64,000 bases of DNA from an uncultured Pseudomonadales bacterium (GTDB lineage: Bacteria; Pseudomonadota; Gammaproteobacteria; Pseudomonadales; CANNCY01). Within the stretch, counting starts at the first letter, position 1. Each line of letters begins with the position of its first letter. The position numbers and the translations under genes were made by a program. Positions 26,785 through 36,436 of this stretch are shown here, piece by piece. Below the pieces are notes generated by a model. That model was not told where the DNA came from and ran no database searches. It saw only the letters and a list, made by a program, of their open reading frames with translations. The stretch is from assembly GCA_947503335.1 (NCBI GenBank), contig CANNCY010000006.1:62001-126000 (forward strand). The letters run 5' to 3'.

Positions 26785-27876
26785 TTAGGCTTTGTGTTCC
26801 CGTTCCAGATACTCGTGGGATTGCATCTCCAATAGGCGACTATTGGTTCTTTGGAACTCGAAGCGGAGATTACCACTTGCGTACAAATCTTCCAAGCCAA
26901 CTTCTGCCGAAATCACTAATTTTACGCCTCTATCGTAAAATTCATCGACCATATTGATAAATCTGCGCGCTTGGTCGTCTTTATAGCCGTCAAACTGGGG
27001 CACTTCGGCCACAATTACCGCGTAATACTCTTTGGCGATTTCGATGTAGTCGTTTTGCGAGCGAGGGCCGTCGCAGATATCTAAGAAATTAACCCACAAC
27101 ACGTTGTCAGAACGGCGAATCACGTCGATCATGCGCCCCTCTACTTCAATTTCGCCATCATGGGTAATGCGTGCGTGCTCACCAACGAGCGCTGCGAACG
27201 CGGTTTCTAGCGCATCATCAGCCTCATCATCTAAGGGCGAGTGATAAAGCTCGGCCTGACTCAGCGTGCGCAGACGGTAATCGATACCCGCATCAACATT
27301 GACCACTTCGCAATTGGCTTCGAGCGCTTTAATAGCTGGAATGAAACGCGAGCGCTGAAGACCGTTCTCGTAGAGTCGTTCGGGCACGATATTCGATGTT
27401 GCCACTAGTACTACGCCGCGCTCAAACAAAGCCTCGGCCAAGGTACCCAAGATCATCGCATCTGTAATATCAGTAACGAAGAACTCATCAAAACAGATGA
27501 TGCCCGCCTCTTTGGCGATCTGATCAGCGACCTTTAGCAGAGGATTAGGCTGGCCGTCTAGACGACGCAAGTCAGCATGAACGCGCTTCATAAAACGATG
27601 AAAATGCGCGCGCATCTTGCGCTCAAAGGGTAGTGCCTCGAAAAATGTATCCATGAGGTAGGTTTTACCTCGCCCAACACCACCCCAGAAATACAGCCCT
27701 CTGATTGGTGCAGCTTTCTTACCACGCAGCTTGTCTAACCATGAGAGTTGATACTGTTCGCGAGCCACCAATTGTTCGTATAGTGTTTGTAGATGCTGAA
27801 CAGCCATCTGCTGAGTTTCGTCAAATTGAAAGTCTGCGCGCTGTAGATCTTGCTGATAAATCTCGATTGGGGTCAT
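26785..27876 (-). CDS. zapE: Cell division protein ZapE (AFG1-like ATPase)
   Basis: P-loop ATPase of 363 aa associated with the divisome and with low-oxygen or heat stress. Walker A is GGVGRGKTYLMD near residue 75, Walker B IICFDEFFVTD, and VATSNIVPERLYENGLQR is the conserved sensor region. It lies upstream of rplM on the same strand but 215 bp away. In Pseudomonas the orthologue occupies the same position between rplM and the yhcB/algW genes. Confidence 0.93.
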   Translation of the reverse strand: MTPIEIYQQDLQRADFQFDETQQMAVQHLQTLYEQLVAREQYQLSWLDKLRGKKAAPIRGLYFWGGVGRGKTYLMDTFFEALPFERKMRAHFHRFMKRVHADLRRLDGQPNPLLKVADQIAKEAGIICFDEFFVTDITDAMILGTLAEALFERGVVLVATSNIVPERLYENGLQRSRFIPAIKALEANCEVVNVDAGIDYRLRTLSQAELYHSPLDDEADDALETAFAALVGEHARITHDGEIEVEGRMIDVIRRSDNVLWVNFLDICDGPRSQNDYIEIAKEYYAVIVAEVPQFDGYKDDQARRFINMVDEFYDRGVKLVISAEVGLEDLYASGNLRFEFQRTNSRLLEMQSHEYLEREHKA

Positions 27877-28020
27877 TCTTTTCTATTTACATAAGCATCT
27901 ATAAAGGCTGTCACTGTACGTTTGCGCCCCCAAGCACGCAAGTGGTCACACAAAACCCTGTAAAACTGCCAAATGCTGCTTATAATGGACTTTCTAATAA
28001 GTATAGGTAGGAGTTACACC

Positions 28021-28470
28021 ATGGAACTGATCACGCTAACCGCATTTATCATCGGCGTCATTGTAGGTGCTGTTGTCACCTGGTTTTATCTATACCAGTT
28101 TCACGATGCCTCACTAAAGGCTGAACTAGAGTCAAACCTTGAACAAACCCATCAGCAATTTGATGAATATCGAAGCGAAGTAAACGCGCATTTTGTAAAA
28201 ACCTCAGAGTTAGTTAACAACCTAACTGACAGCTACAAAGAGGTACATGAGTACTTGGCAAACAGCGCTATGCATTTGTCGAATCTTGAAATCACGCGCG
28301 ACATGATCGAAGCGTCGAACAATGATGACATTGAGTTAAAAGCTGATATTGCGGCCCCCAAAGACTATGCGCCTAAAAAGACCCCCAACGAAGTGGGCAC
28401 CCTTAGCGAAGAGTTTGGCCTAGACAAACCCGAGCAAGACGTTACAGAGCCCAAGTCACAAAACCAATGA
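28021..28470 (+). CDS. zapG: ZapG/YhcB family membrane protein (DUF1043)
   Basis: Inner-membrane protein of 149 aa: one N-terminal transmembrane helix (LTAFIIGVIVGAVVTWFYLY), then a coiled-coil segment to about residue 100 (LEQTHQQFDEYRSEVNAHF, then YKEVHEYLANSAMHL) and an acidic, disordered tail. The ATG at 28021 is chosen because GTAGGAG stands 7 bases before it. YhcB links cell division, envelope growth and lipid homeostasis in E. coli. Its stop overlaps the next start as ATGA, so it is coupled to the DegS-type protease, a common neighbour. Confidence 0.9.
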   Translation: MELITLTAFIIGVIVGAVVTWFYLYQFHDASLKAELESNLEQTHQQFDEYRSEVNAHFVKTSELVNNLTDSYKEVHEYLANSAMHLSNLEITRDMIEASNNDDIELKADIAAPKDYAPKKTPNEVGTLSEEFGLDKPEQDVTEPKSQNQ

Positions 28471-29519
28471 ACCGCTTAAAGTCACTTATTAATTATGCAT
28501 TTTGGCCAGCGATTGCTGGCCTTCTTATTGCCTGGGTCATACTCGATCAGCGTCTACACACACCTTCGTCACCAGGCTCCTATGCCAAGGCAGTCGCTAG
28601 CGCATCGCCAAGTGTCGTAAACATCTACACAAAAAAGAAAGTCACTCGCCCCCACCCCTACGCCAACCACCCCCAGATACGAGCAATGCTAAGGGGCTCT
28701 ACCTTGATGCAAGAGCGTCTTGAAAGCTCGCTGGGCTCGGGCGTAATTGTGTCTAACCAAGGGTACATACTGACTAACAACCATGTGATTTCGGGCGCGA
28801 CCCAAATCGTAGTTCTACTAGCCGATGGGCGCGAAGCCCCCGCAACCATTATTGGGTCAGACAGCGTTACTGATTTAGCAGTAATAAAAGTAGAACTAGA
28901 TAAGTTACACCCAATCGAGCTAGGTAGCCCATCACGCGCCGTAGTGGGCGACGTGGTTCTTGCCATCGGCAACCCTTTTGGCGTTGGCCAAACCGTTACC
29001 CAAGGCATTATATCGGCCACAGGTCGCTATAACGTTGGGCTAAGTGCTTACGACAGCTTTTTACAGACTGACGCTGCAATCAACCCAGGCAACTCTGGCG
29101 GCGCGTTAATTGACGCCAAAGGCAAACTACTAGGTATCAACACGGCAATACTAGACGGCAGCAGCTCGTCAGTGGGCATCAGCTTTGCGATTCCGGCAGA
29201 TACCGCAATGAATGTCATGAGCGAAATTCTAGAAACCGGCACGGTAACCCGTGGTTGGCTTGGATTTGAAGCAGACTTGGTACAGATAGACGGTCAGTTC
29301 GGCTTATTCGTAAAAGAAGTCACCCCCAACAGCCCTGCCAATCAAGCTGGCTTACAACCACTAGACATAGTGGTCAAAATGGGTGATCTGTCGATCGAAA
29401 ATACTCGCGAAAGCCTTGCACGCGTTGCAGCCTTGCAACCAGGTGAGCAAATTGATCTAACATTTATTAGACAGAACAGTGCCTACGACACGTCGATTCG
29501 TGTTGGTGTAAAACCATAG
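28467..29519 (+). CDS. degS: DegS/AlgW-type periplasmic serine protease
   Basis: HtrA-family protease of 350 aa with one N-terminal transmembrane anchor (FWPAIAGLLIAWVILDQRL), a trypsin-like domain and a single PDZ domain (about 255-345). The triad is His in LTNNHVI, Asp in DLAVIKV and Ser in NPGNSGGALID. One PDZ and a membrane anchor are the DegS/AlgW layout rather than DegP. By homology it senses misfolded outer-membrane proteins and cuts an anti-sigma factor of the RpoE/AlgU type. That target is not in the window. Confidence 0.92.
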   Translation: MNRLKSLINYAFWPAIAGLLIAWVILDQRLHTPSSPGSYAKAVASASPSVVNIYTKKKVTRPHPYANHPQIRAMLRGSTLMQERLESSLGSGVIVSNQGYILTNNHVISGATQIVVLLADGREAPATIIGSDSVTDLAVIKVELDKLHPIELGSPSRAVVGDVVLAIGNPFGVGQTVTQGIISATGRYNVGLSAYDSFLQTDAAINPGNSGGALIDAKGKLLGINTAILDGSSSSVGISFAIPADTAMNVMSEILETGTVTRGWLGFEADLVQIDGQFGLFVKEVTPNSPANQAGLQPLDIVVKMGDLSIENTRESLARVAALQPGEQIDLTFIRQNSAYDTSIRVGVKP

Positions 29520-29528
29520 GGTAAGAAA

Positions 29529-30086
29529 ATGAAATACTGTGGCCAATGCGGTGGCAGCACCGAAAAACGCGTTCCGGCAGGTGACAGCCGAGAGCGGGAT
29601 GTATGTATCGATTGCGGCGAGATTCATTACTCTAACCCCAAAATCATTGCAGGCTGTATACCCTACTACGGCGACCGCGTACTACTTTGTAAACGCGCAA
29701 TCGAGCCAAGGCATGGCTACTGGACACTACCAGCCGGTTTTATGGAGAACCAAGAAACCACCCAAGAAGGCGCCATTCGCGAAACCTGGGAAGAAGCCCT
29801 AGCCAAAGTAAAGATCGATCACTTATACCGCGTGTTTAACGTGCCGCAAATTAGCCAGGTTTACATGTTATTTAAAGCCGAACTAACCGCGTTAGACTTT
29901 GGCCCCGGCGAAGAAAGCCTTGAAGTAAAACTGTTTACCGAAGAAGAGATTCCTTGGGATGACCTAGCCTTTCATACGGTGCACAAAACCCTAAAGGCAT
30001 ATTTTGAAGATGCTAAAACGGGCGAGTTTAACTTTGCCATCGAAGACTTAATTCATGGCGAACGGCCTGCTCAAATACCCTATTAA
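29529..30086 (+). CDS. NUDIX hydrolase with N-terminal zinc ribbon
   Basis: Protein of 185 aa. Two CxxC pairs, CGQCGG at residues 4-7 and CIDCGE near 26, form a zinc ribbon as in NudC-like proteins. The NUDIX box reads GFMENQETTQEGAIRETWEE; metal-binding glutamates are all present, but the glycine usually two places after EE is replaced by Leu (EEAL). It probably hydrolyses a nucleoside diphosphate derivative, perhaps an ADP-ribose or NAD-related compound. It lies 9 bp behind degS and may be co-transcribed. Confidence 0.87.
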   Translation: MKYCGQCGGSTEKRVPAGDSRERDVCIDCGEIHYSNPKIIAGCIPYYGDRVLLCKRAIEPRHGYWTLPAGFMENQETTQEGAIRETWEEALAKVKIDHLYRVFNVPQISQVYMLFKAELTALDFGPGEESLEVKLFTEEEIPWDDLAFHTVHKTLKAYFEDAKTGEFNFAIEDLIHGERPAQIPY

Positions 30087-30121
30087 CAATTGAGCACTCG
30101 CTCGATTTTTTACCGCTCAAT

Positions 30122-30152
30122 AAAAAGCCGCTTCGATTGAAGCGGCTTTTTT
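30122..30152. terminator. Bidirectional intrinsic terminator
   Basis: AAAGCCGCTTC, loop GATT, GAAGCGGCTTT with A/T runs on both sides, between the convergent NUDIX and purL genes. Confidence 0.9.
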
Positions 30153-30171
30153 AGTGCGATTAAAAGGCGAT

Positions 30172-33100
30172 TTAATCAACCCAGACACGGGCGTTTCTAA
30201 ATAAACGAGCCCAGCCTGAATCTTCGCCCATATCACTAGGCGCCCACGAGTTAGTCACTGTGCGATACACACGCTCCGGGTGTGGCATCATGATGGTCAC
30301 TCGCCCTTCGGTGGTTGTTACCGACGTTAAGCCACCTTCACTGCCGTTAGGGTTTAACGGGTACTGTTCGGTTGGCTTGCCATGGTTATCGACATAGCGC
30401 ATCGCCATTTTACCCGATGACATCAACGCTGCCTGATCATCTGCTGCGAATTCTGCGCGACCTTCGCCATGGGCCACAGCGATCGGCATACGAGAACCCT
30501 GCATACCCTTAAGTAGAACAGACGGGCTGTCGACGATTTCAACCGTAGAGAAACGCGCCTCAAACTGCTCAGAGCGGTTGCGAACAAATCGCGGCCAGTG
30601 CTCGGCACCTGGAATCAACGATTTCAAATTAGAAACCATCTGACAGCCGTTACAAACACCTAACGTAAAGGTGTCTTCACGCTCGAAGAATGCACTGAAT
30701 TGATCTTTGGCAATCGAATTGAACAGAATGCTCTTTGCCCAACCTTCGCCAGCGCCCAACACATCACCGTAACTAAAGCCGCCACAAGCAACTAGACCGC
30801 GCATTTCTTCAAGGGTTAAACGCCCGCTTAAAATGTCGCTCATGTGCACGTCAATGGCTTCAAAACCCGCTTGATCAAAGGCTGCTGCCATTTCTACATG
30901 GCCGTTTACGCCTTGCTCACGCAGCACTGCGATCTTGGGGCGAGCACCACTATTAATATAGGGTGATGCAACGTTATATGAAGGGTCAAAACTTAGATCA
31001 AACTGAATACCAGGGTCACTCGCATTGATACCGGCAAACTCTTGATCGACACACTCGGCGTTGTCACGAAGACGTGCAACGCGATGGCTAGTTTCAGACC
31101 AAACACGCTTTAGCTCGATCATATCAATGTCATAGATCGCGCGCTCACCCTGGTAAACCTGTGCCTTACCTGAATCAGTGGCCGTACCCAAATGCACCAA
31201 CATGTCTGACAAACCTGCCTGAGCAAACTGTTCTTCTACTTCGGTCAGGTTGGTCGAGCTGATCTGCATCACACCGCCCAGCTCTTCGTTGAACAACATC
31301 GACACAAGATCACGGCTTTCAGGTAGTACAATCTCTAAACCTTTACCACCAGCAAAGCCCATCTCTAACAAAGTAGTGATCAAACCACCATCTGAGCGAT
31401 CGTGCCAAGCGGTAATAATTTCGCGCTCTAAGCAGTACTGTAAAATGTCGAACGCTTTCTTAAATCGCTTAGCGTCATCAAGGTCAGGCGCTTGAGTACC
31501 CATTTGATTGTAAACTTGGGCGAGTGCCGACCCTGCCATACGCTGCTGCCCGCTCGCTAGATCTAGCAAGAACAGCACATTGCCTTCATCAGACGACAGC
31601 TGCGGAGTCACCGCCTTAGTGACATCAGTAACCGGCGTAAAGGCTGAGATAACCAAGCTCATGGGCGCTGTAACTGATTTGTCTTCGCCACCCTCTTGCC
31701 ATTGTGTGCGCATCGACATCGAGTCTTTACCAACAGGAATCGTTAGACCCAGTTCGGGGCAAAGTTCCATACCAACCGCTTTCACTGCTTCGTAAAGTTT
31801 GGCGTCTTCGCCTTCAAAACCAGCGGCGCACATCCAGTTAGCCGACAGTTTGATATCTTTGATATCAGCAACAGGGGCGCTCATCAAATTAGTTAAGGCC
31901 TCACCTACTGCCATACGCGCAGACGCTGCAGCATCGACAAGCGCCAGTGGTGTGCGCTCGCCCATTGCCATCGCTTCGCCCTGAGTCGAATCGTAACTGA
32001 CGGTCGTTAACGCATGGTCAGCCACAGGTACCTGCCAAGGCCCAACCATCTGGTCGCGGGCGACCATACCGGTTACGCTGCGGTCACCAATGGTGATCAA
32101 GAACGACTTGCTAGCGACCGCTGGCAAACGTAATACACGCGTCAGTGCATCTGTTAGATCAACGTCATTAAAGTCATTGTCTTCTAGCGCTAATGGCGCT
32201 GACTGCACATCGCGATGCATCTTGGGTGGTTTACCAAACAGCACGCTCATAGGTAGATCGATCGGCTTGTTTTCAAAATGCTGATCGCCAAGCGTTAGGT
32301 GATGCTCTTTAGTCGACTCACCCACGACAGCCATAGGGCAGCGCTCACGCTGACAGATCGCTTCGAACGTTGCTAGATCTTCGGGCTTAACGGCCAACAC
32401 GTAACGCTCTTGCGACTCGTTACACCAGATCTCAAGCGGTGACATACTAGGTTCGTCATTGGGTACGTTGCGCAGCTCAAACTTACCGCCGCAACCGCCG
32501 TCTTTTACAAGCTCAGGAAAAGCATTACTTAAACCGCCAGCACCCACATCATGAATAAAGGCGATAGGATTTTGGCCACCGAGCTGCCAGCAGCGATCGA
32601 TCACCTCTTGGCAGCGGCGTTCGATCTCGGGGTTTTGACGCTGCACCGAAGCGAAGTCTAGGTTTTCAGAACTAGAGCCACTGGCCATCGACGAGGCTGC
32701 ACCACCGCCAAGGCCGATCAACATAGCTGGGCCACCCAATACAATGAGCTTAGCGCCGGCGTCAAATTCTGGTTTATCAACGTGCTCTGTGCGAATGTTA
32801 CCGTAACCACCGGCCAACATAATCGGCTTATGATAGCCGCGCACTTCGCCATCAACCTGTTGTTCAAAGGTTCTAAAGTAACCGTTAAGATTAGGGCGAC
32901 CAAATTCGTTATTGAACGCGGCGCCACCAATGGGGCCCTCGATCATAATATCTAGCGCCGATACGATACGGCCTGGCTTGCCGTAGGTGCTTTCCCAAGG
33001 CTGTTCAAAGCCTGGAATTTTAAGATCAGAAACCGTAAAGCCTGTTAGACCCACCTTAGGCTTAGAGCCTCGGCCTACTGCGCCCTCGTCTCGAATCTCG

Positions 33101-34041
33101 CCACCCGAACCCGTACCTGCACCTGAGAATGGTGCAATCGCAGTTGGGTGGTTATGGGTTTCAACCTTCATTAATAGGTTGATATCTTCTTGTGAATAGC
33201 CGTACGACTGGGTCTCTGGATCAGGATAAAAACGACCTGCCGTTGAGCCCTTAACCACCGCTGCGTTATCTGAGTAGGCCGACAACACATTCTCGCCGCC
33301 CTGCTCATTTGTATTCTTGATCATCTTGAACAATGACAACGGCTGCTCTTGCCCGTCGATCGTCCAAGAAGCATTAAAGATTTTGTGTCGGCAATGCTCA
33401 GAGTTTGCCTGCGCAAACATCATTAGCTCGACATCATTAGGATTACGACGCAACTGCTTAAACTGTTCAACAAGATAATCGATCTCGTCGTCAGCAAGCG
33501 CTAGGCCTAATGATGTATTTGCTTCGACCAATGCACCGCGGCCACCACCAAGGATGTCAACCGACTGCAGTTCGCGTGGAGCTTCTTGCTCGAATAGAGC
33601 CAGTAGTTCTTTAGTAGACAAGAACACCTGCTCAACCATTCGGTCGTGCAATAGATCAGCAATCTGCTGCTTGATCTCGTCTTCGATTACCCCGTCGTAA
33701 CCAACATAGTAGGCAATTCCACGTTCAATACGTGTGATCTGCGATAAGCCGGCATTGTGAGCGATGTCAGTCGCCTTACTCGCCCAAGGCGAAATGGTTC
33801 CTAAACGTGGGGTAACTAAGTACAGCTGGCCAATCGCTGTTTCTTTTTCAACACTAGGGCCGTAGGTAAGCAAAGCATCTAATACTTGCTCGTCGTCGGC
33901 ACTAAGTGGCGAATCAGCCGCTACTAGGTGTACAAATTCGGCGTAAAGCCCGTGAATATTATTATCAAGTTGTTGTAGCTCTGCGAGTAATTGAGAGCGT
34001 CGAAAGGTCGAAAGTGAAGGCGCGCCGCGCAACATTAACAT
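30172..34041 (-). CDS. purL: Phosphoribosylformylglycinamidine synthase (large, single-chain)
   Basis: Purine enzyme of 1289 aa that converts FGAR to FGAM using glutamine and ATP. The N-terminal PurS-like region, duplicated AIR-synthase-like ATP-binding halves ([37 protein letters not shown]) and the C-terminal glutaminase (nucleophile Cys in [12 protein letters not shown]; His and Glu in PHPERVYR) are all present. Length matches the E. coli enzyme (1295 aa). It is transcribed alone and leftward, divergent from mltF. Confidence 0.97.
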   Translation of the reverse strand: MLMLRGAPSLSTFRRSQLLAELQQLDNNIHGLYAEFVHLVAADSPLSADDEQVLDALLTYGPSVEKETAIGQLYLVTPRLGTISPWASKATDIAHNAGLSQITRIERGIAYYVGYDGVIEDEIKQQIADLLHDRMVEQVFLSTKELLALFEQEAPRELQSVDILGGGRGALVEANTSLGLALADDEIDYLVEQFKQLRRNPNDVELMMFAQANSEHCRHKIFNASWTIDGQEQPLSLFKMIKNTNEQGGENVLSAYSDNAAVVKGSTAGRFYPDPETQSYGYSQEDINLLMKVETHNHPTAIAPFSGAGTGSGGEIRDEGAVGRGSKPKVGLTGFTVSDLKIPGFEQPWESTYGKPGRIVSALDIMIEGPIGGAAFNNEFGRPNLNGYFRTFEQQVDGEVRGYHKPIMLAGGYGNIRTEHVDKPEFDAGAKLIVLGGPAMLIGLGGGAASSMASGSSSENLDFASVQRQNPEIERRCQEVIDRCWQLGGQNPIAFIHDVGAGGLSNAFPELVKDGGCGGKFELRNVPNDEPSMSPLEIWCNESQERYVLAVKPEDLATFEAICQRERCPMAVVGESTKEHHLTLGDQHFENKPIDLPMSVLFGKPPKMHRDVQSAPLALEDNDFNDVDLTDALTRVLRLPAVASKSFLITIGDRSVTGMVARDQMVGPWQVPVADHALTTVSYDSTQGEAMAMGERTPLALVDAAASARMAVGEALTNLMSAPVADIKDIKLSANWMCAAGFEGEDAKLYEAVKAVGMELCPELGLTIPVGKDSMSMRTQWQEGGEDKSVTAPMSLVISAFTPVTDVTKAVTPQLSSDEGNVLFLLDLASGQQRMAGSALAQVYNQMGTQAPDLDDAKRFKKAFDILQYCLEREIITAWHDRSDGGLITTLLEMGFAGGKGLEIVLPESRDLVSMLFNEELGGVMQISSTNLTEVEEQFAQAGLSDMLVHLGTATDSGKAQVYQGERAIYDIDMIELKRVWSETSHRVARLRDNAECVDQEFAGINASDPGIQFDLSFDPSYNVASPYINSGARPKIAVLREQGVNGHVEMAAAFDQAGFEAIDVHMSDILSGRLTLEEMRGLVACGGFSYGDVLGAGEGWAKSILFNSIAKDQFSAFFEREDTFTLGVCNGCQMVSNLKSLIPGAEHWPRFVRNRSEQFEARFSTVEIVDSPSVLLKGMQGSRMPIAVAHGEGRAEFAADDQAALMSSGKMAMRYVDNHGKPTEQYPLNPNGSEGGLTSVTTTEGRVTIMMPHPERVYRTVTNSWAPSDMGEDSGWARLFRNARVWVD

Positions 34042-34376
34042 CTTCGTGAGATCCCTAGATGAGGCTGTTTGGTGCTATGGAATGATACAGCAATCCCCCC
34101 ACGAATCTAACCTGCTTTTCGATGCAAACGTGCAAATTTACACAGGTATCTCACCCCTCGGTAATTTTTCGTGAGAACTAGATCACACTTAAAGCGTCTT
34201 ATAGTATCGAGACTTGAGTGAAACAGAGGAAGACCTATCCGAGAGCACATTAGGTGCTATTTCGCTAAGCGAAACAAGAGGATACGGCAGTGTACACACC
34301 TGGGGAGGAGGCTGTACACGACACAAGCAAAGACTGCTGTGGGCCGTAATACATGGAGGTGACTCGGAATTTCATT
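34042..34376. promoter_or_regulatory. purL-mltF divergent region with structured mltF leader
   Basis: No gene is supported here. A TATAGT box at 34200-34205 could be the mltF -10 element, giving a leader of about 170 bases. In it two hairpins stand side by side: AGCAC/GTGCT (34244-34258) and TTTCGCT/AGCGAAA (34260-34274). TGTACAC then occurs twice, at 34291-34297 and 34313-34319, 22 bp apart. Several GGA triplets (34237, 34279, 34305, 34355) could bind a CsrA-like protein. The leader matches no riboswitch I know. Confidence 0.4.
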
Positions 34377-35816
34377 ATGAAAACTCGCAAGCTTATTACA
34401 AGCACAATGATTGCGGCCTGGGCAGTGATATCACTGCAGGGTAATCATGTGCCTAACCATCTTGAACGCGTAAAAGCACGAGGCGAACTTGTCGCTATTT
34501 CGCGTAATGGCCCCACGACATATTTTCAAACCGAAGAAGGTTTAGCTGGCTTTGACTACGAATTGTTAAGCCGCTTTGCCGATTCGCTAGATGTCGACTT
34601 ACGTATCGTAGAACAGCCAATTATTGAAGAGCTCTACGGCAACGTCAACGAAGGCACGGCCGATCTTGGCGCCGCAAGCCTTACCGTGTCAGAGCAACGC
34701 CTTGAACAAGTGCGTTACACAGACCCATACCGCACCACTAAGCCCGTACTTGTATACCGCACTGGCGAAACTCGCCCACGCAGCCTAGACGACCTTAACG
34801 ACGTTCAGGTGCATGTAGTCGGTGGTCGTAACCACGAAGCACTTATCAAAGAGCTAAAAGAGTTAGATACCAATATTGAATTGGTTGCCCACGACGAGCT
34901 AGAAATGATCGACCTGCTTCAGCAGGTACATGAGGGCACCATTGCGCTAGCTGTTGTCGACGAAGCTAGTTTTCAATTGAATCATGTACTGTTTCCGCGT
35001 ACACGTATCGCATTAGATATCGATCAGTCTCAGCCGGTTTCTTGGGCGTTTAAGCCTGGTAAAGACTTAAGCCTGCTTAATGCCGCCAACGAATTTATTG
35101 CCGATAGCGCAGCGTCGGGCGAGTTGAGCGAGCTGGCATCATCGTTTTATGCACCTAATGACTCATTAAATAAGGCAAGTGCATCACTATTTGTTAAGCG
35201 TATCGATGAGCGCTTACCAAAGTATCAAGCAATGTTCGAAGAAGCCGCCCAGGCATACGACCTGCCATGGGAATTTATCGCCGCCATTGCATACCAAGAG
35301 TCTCACTGGAACCCTCGTGCGGTTTCGCGCACCGGCGTGCGAGGCATGATGATGCTTACACAACGCACGGCGAAAGAGATGGATATCGCTAAACGCACCG
35401 ATGCTAAGCAAAGTATCGACGGCGGCGTGCGCTATTTCCTTAAAATGAAAGACCGTATTCCTGAGCGCATCCCCGAGCCAGATCGCATGTATATGGCACT
35501 GGCGGCGTACAACATTGGTCATGGCCATCTAGAAGACGCTCGCGTACTGACCGAACGCCATGGTAAGAACCCTGATAGCTGGGTTGACGTAAAAGAACAC
35601 TTACCATTACTACAAAAGAGTAAGTACTATCGCACCGTTAAGTACGGCTTTGCTCGCGGCAGTGAACCTGTAACTTACGTAGAACGTATTCGTAGCTTTG
35701 AGCGTGCGTTAACCTGGAACAGCAAGATGCAACAGCGAGCAGACTCTATTGAAATGCTTGCACAAAATGACGTGTCTGAACCGCAAGAGCCAAACCCGAT
35801 TTTAGCGCTGTTTTAA
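34377..35816 (+). CDS. mltF: Membrane-bound lytic murein transglycosylase F
   Basis: Peptidoglycan lyase of 479 aa. After a hydrophobic N-terminal segment, residues about 25-250 form a solute-binding-protein-3-like domain (GFDYELLSRFADSLDVDLRI region), and about 270-440 form an SLT domain with catalytic Glu in AYQESHWNPRAVS, then GVRGMMMLTQRTAKEM and LAAYNIGHGHL. The domain order is diagnostic for MltF. The start is uncertain: ATG at 34377 begins the signal segment, but GGAGG lies 17 bases before it; an in-frame ATG at 34353 has no ribosome site. It is adjacent to purL, as in Pseudomonas. Confidence 0.92.
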   Translation: MKTRKLITSTMIAAWAVISLQGNHVPNHLERVKARGELVAISRNGPTTYFQTEEGLAGFDYELLSRFADSLDVDLRIVEQPIIEELYGNVNEGTADLGAASLTVSEQRLEQVRYTDPYRTTKPVLVYRTGETRPRSLDDLNDVQVHVVGGRNHEALIKELKELDTNIELVAHDELEMIDLLQQVHEGTIALAVVDEASFQLNHVLFPRTRIALDIDQSQPVSWAFKPGKDLSLLNAANEFIADSAASGELSELASSFYAPNDSLNKASASLFVKRIDERLPKYQAMFEEAAQAYDLPWEFIAAIAYQESHWNPRAVSRTGVRGMMMLTQRTAKEMDIAKRTDAKQSIDGGVRYFLKMKDRIPERIPEPDRMYMALAAYNIGHGHLEDARVLTERHGKNPDSWVDVKEHLPLLQKSKYYRTVKYGFARGSEPVTYVERIRSFERALTWNSKMQQRADSIEMLAQNDVSEPQEPNPILALF

Positions 35817-35844
35817 ACCGCCAAGGCACGGTAATTAATAATAG

Positions 35845-35870
35845 AAAGGGCGAGTTTAACTCGCCCTTTT
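35845..35870. terminator. Terminator built from an inverted pair of the GGGCGAGTT nonamer
   Basis: GGGCGAGTT (35848-35856) and AACTCGCCC (35858-35866) overlap in a stem of about 11 bp extended by AAA/TTT and followed by T runs on both strands. It serves convergent mltF and tadA. The last codons of tadA (AGG GCG AGT TAA) are one arm of the hairpin, so the stop codon lies in the loop. Inverted uptake-sequence pairs acting as terminators are a known trait of Haemophilus and Neisseria. Confidence 0.85.
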
Positions 35871-36344
35871 CTTTAGTCGTCTTTTTGCAGCGCGGCGCCA
35901 TTCGAAAAAATCAGTCATGAGGCGTGAACATTCTTTTTCGCGAATACCTGAAGTGATTAACGGCTGGTGATTATAGATTGCTAGTTCGTGTAGCGGATGG
36001 CTATCACAAACACCCGCTTTAGGTTCAGTCGCGCCATACACAACTGCCCCTATTCGGGCATGAATAATCGCTCCCCAACACATGGTGCAAGGCTCAACGG
36101 TTACATAGAGTGTTGAATCATCAGGCAAACGATAATTGCCCACAGCTTTACACGCAGAACGAATCGCCAACACCTCAGCATGAGCCGTGGGGTCAAGCGT
36201 AGTAATGGGCGAGTTTGACGAGCGCGCAACAATACTGCCGTTAGCCACGATAATCGCCCCTACCGGTACTTCGCCCTTATCGAAGGCCTTTTGCGCTTCT
36301 ACCAACGCCTCGGCCATATATCGTTCATGATTCATGGCATTCAT
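35856..36344 (-). CDS. tadA: tRNA-specific adenosine deaminase
   Basis: Zinc deaminase of 162 aa that converts A34 to inosine in tRNA-Arg(ACG). The zinc site is HAEVLAIR and PCTMCWGAI, with the catalytic Glu in HAE. The ATG at 36344 is preferred because AAGGGG stands 7 bases upstream and the protein then begins MNAMNHERYM, normal for TadA; an upstream in-frame start adds 33 unrelated residues. Its 3' end forms half of the terminator hairpin. It is divergent from the DsbA-like gene. Confidence 0.95.
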   Translation of the reverse strand: MNAMNHERYMAEALVEAQKAFDKGEVPVGAIIVANGSIVARSSNSPITTLDPTAHAEVLAIRSACKAVGNYRLPDDSTLYVTVEPCTMCWGAIIHARIGAVVYGATEPKAGVCDSHPLHELAIYNHQPLITSGIREKECSRLMTDFFEWRRAAKRRLKKRAS

Positions 36345-36436
36345 TTTACACCCCTTTAGTCGAAAGCGGGTAACAAACAGGTTAGTATCGACAGTGATTG
36401 TGACAGTAAACGCCCATAACAAGAATAGAGAACGAT

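Noticed and set aside
31250-33199. Several open frames on the + strand inside purL
   Set aside because: They lie opposite a complete purL, have no ribosome sites and give low-complexity Ser/Ala-rich proteins typical of antisense frames.
34214-34444. A 76-codon frame in the mltF leader
   Set aside because: No start signal, overlaps mltF in another frame and covers the hairpins; not supported as a gene.
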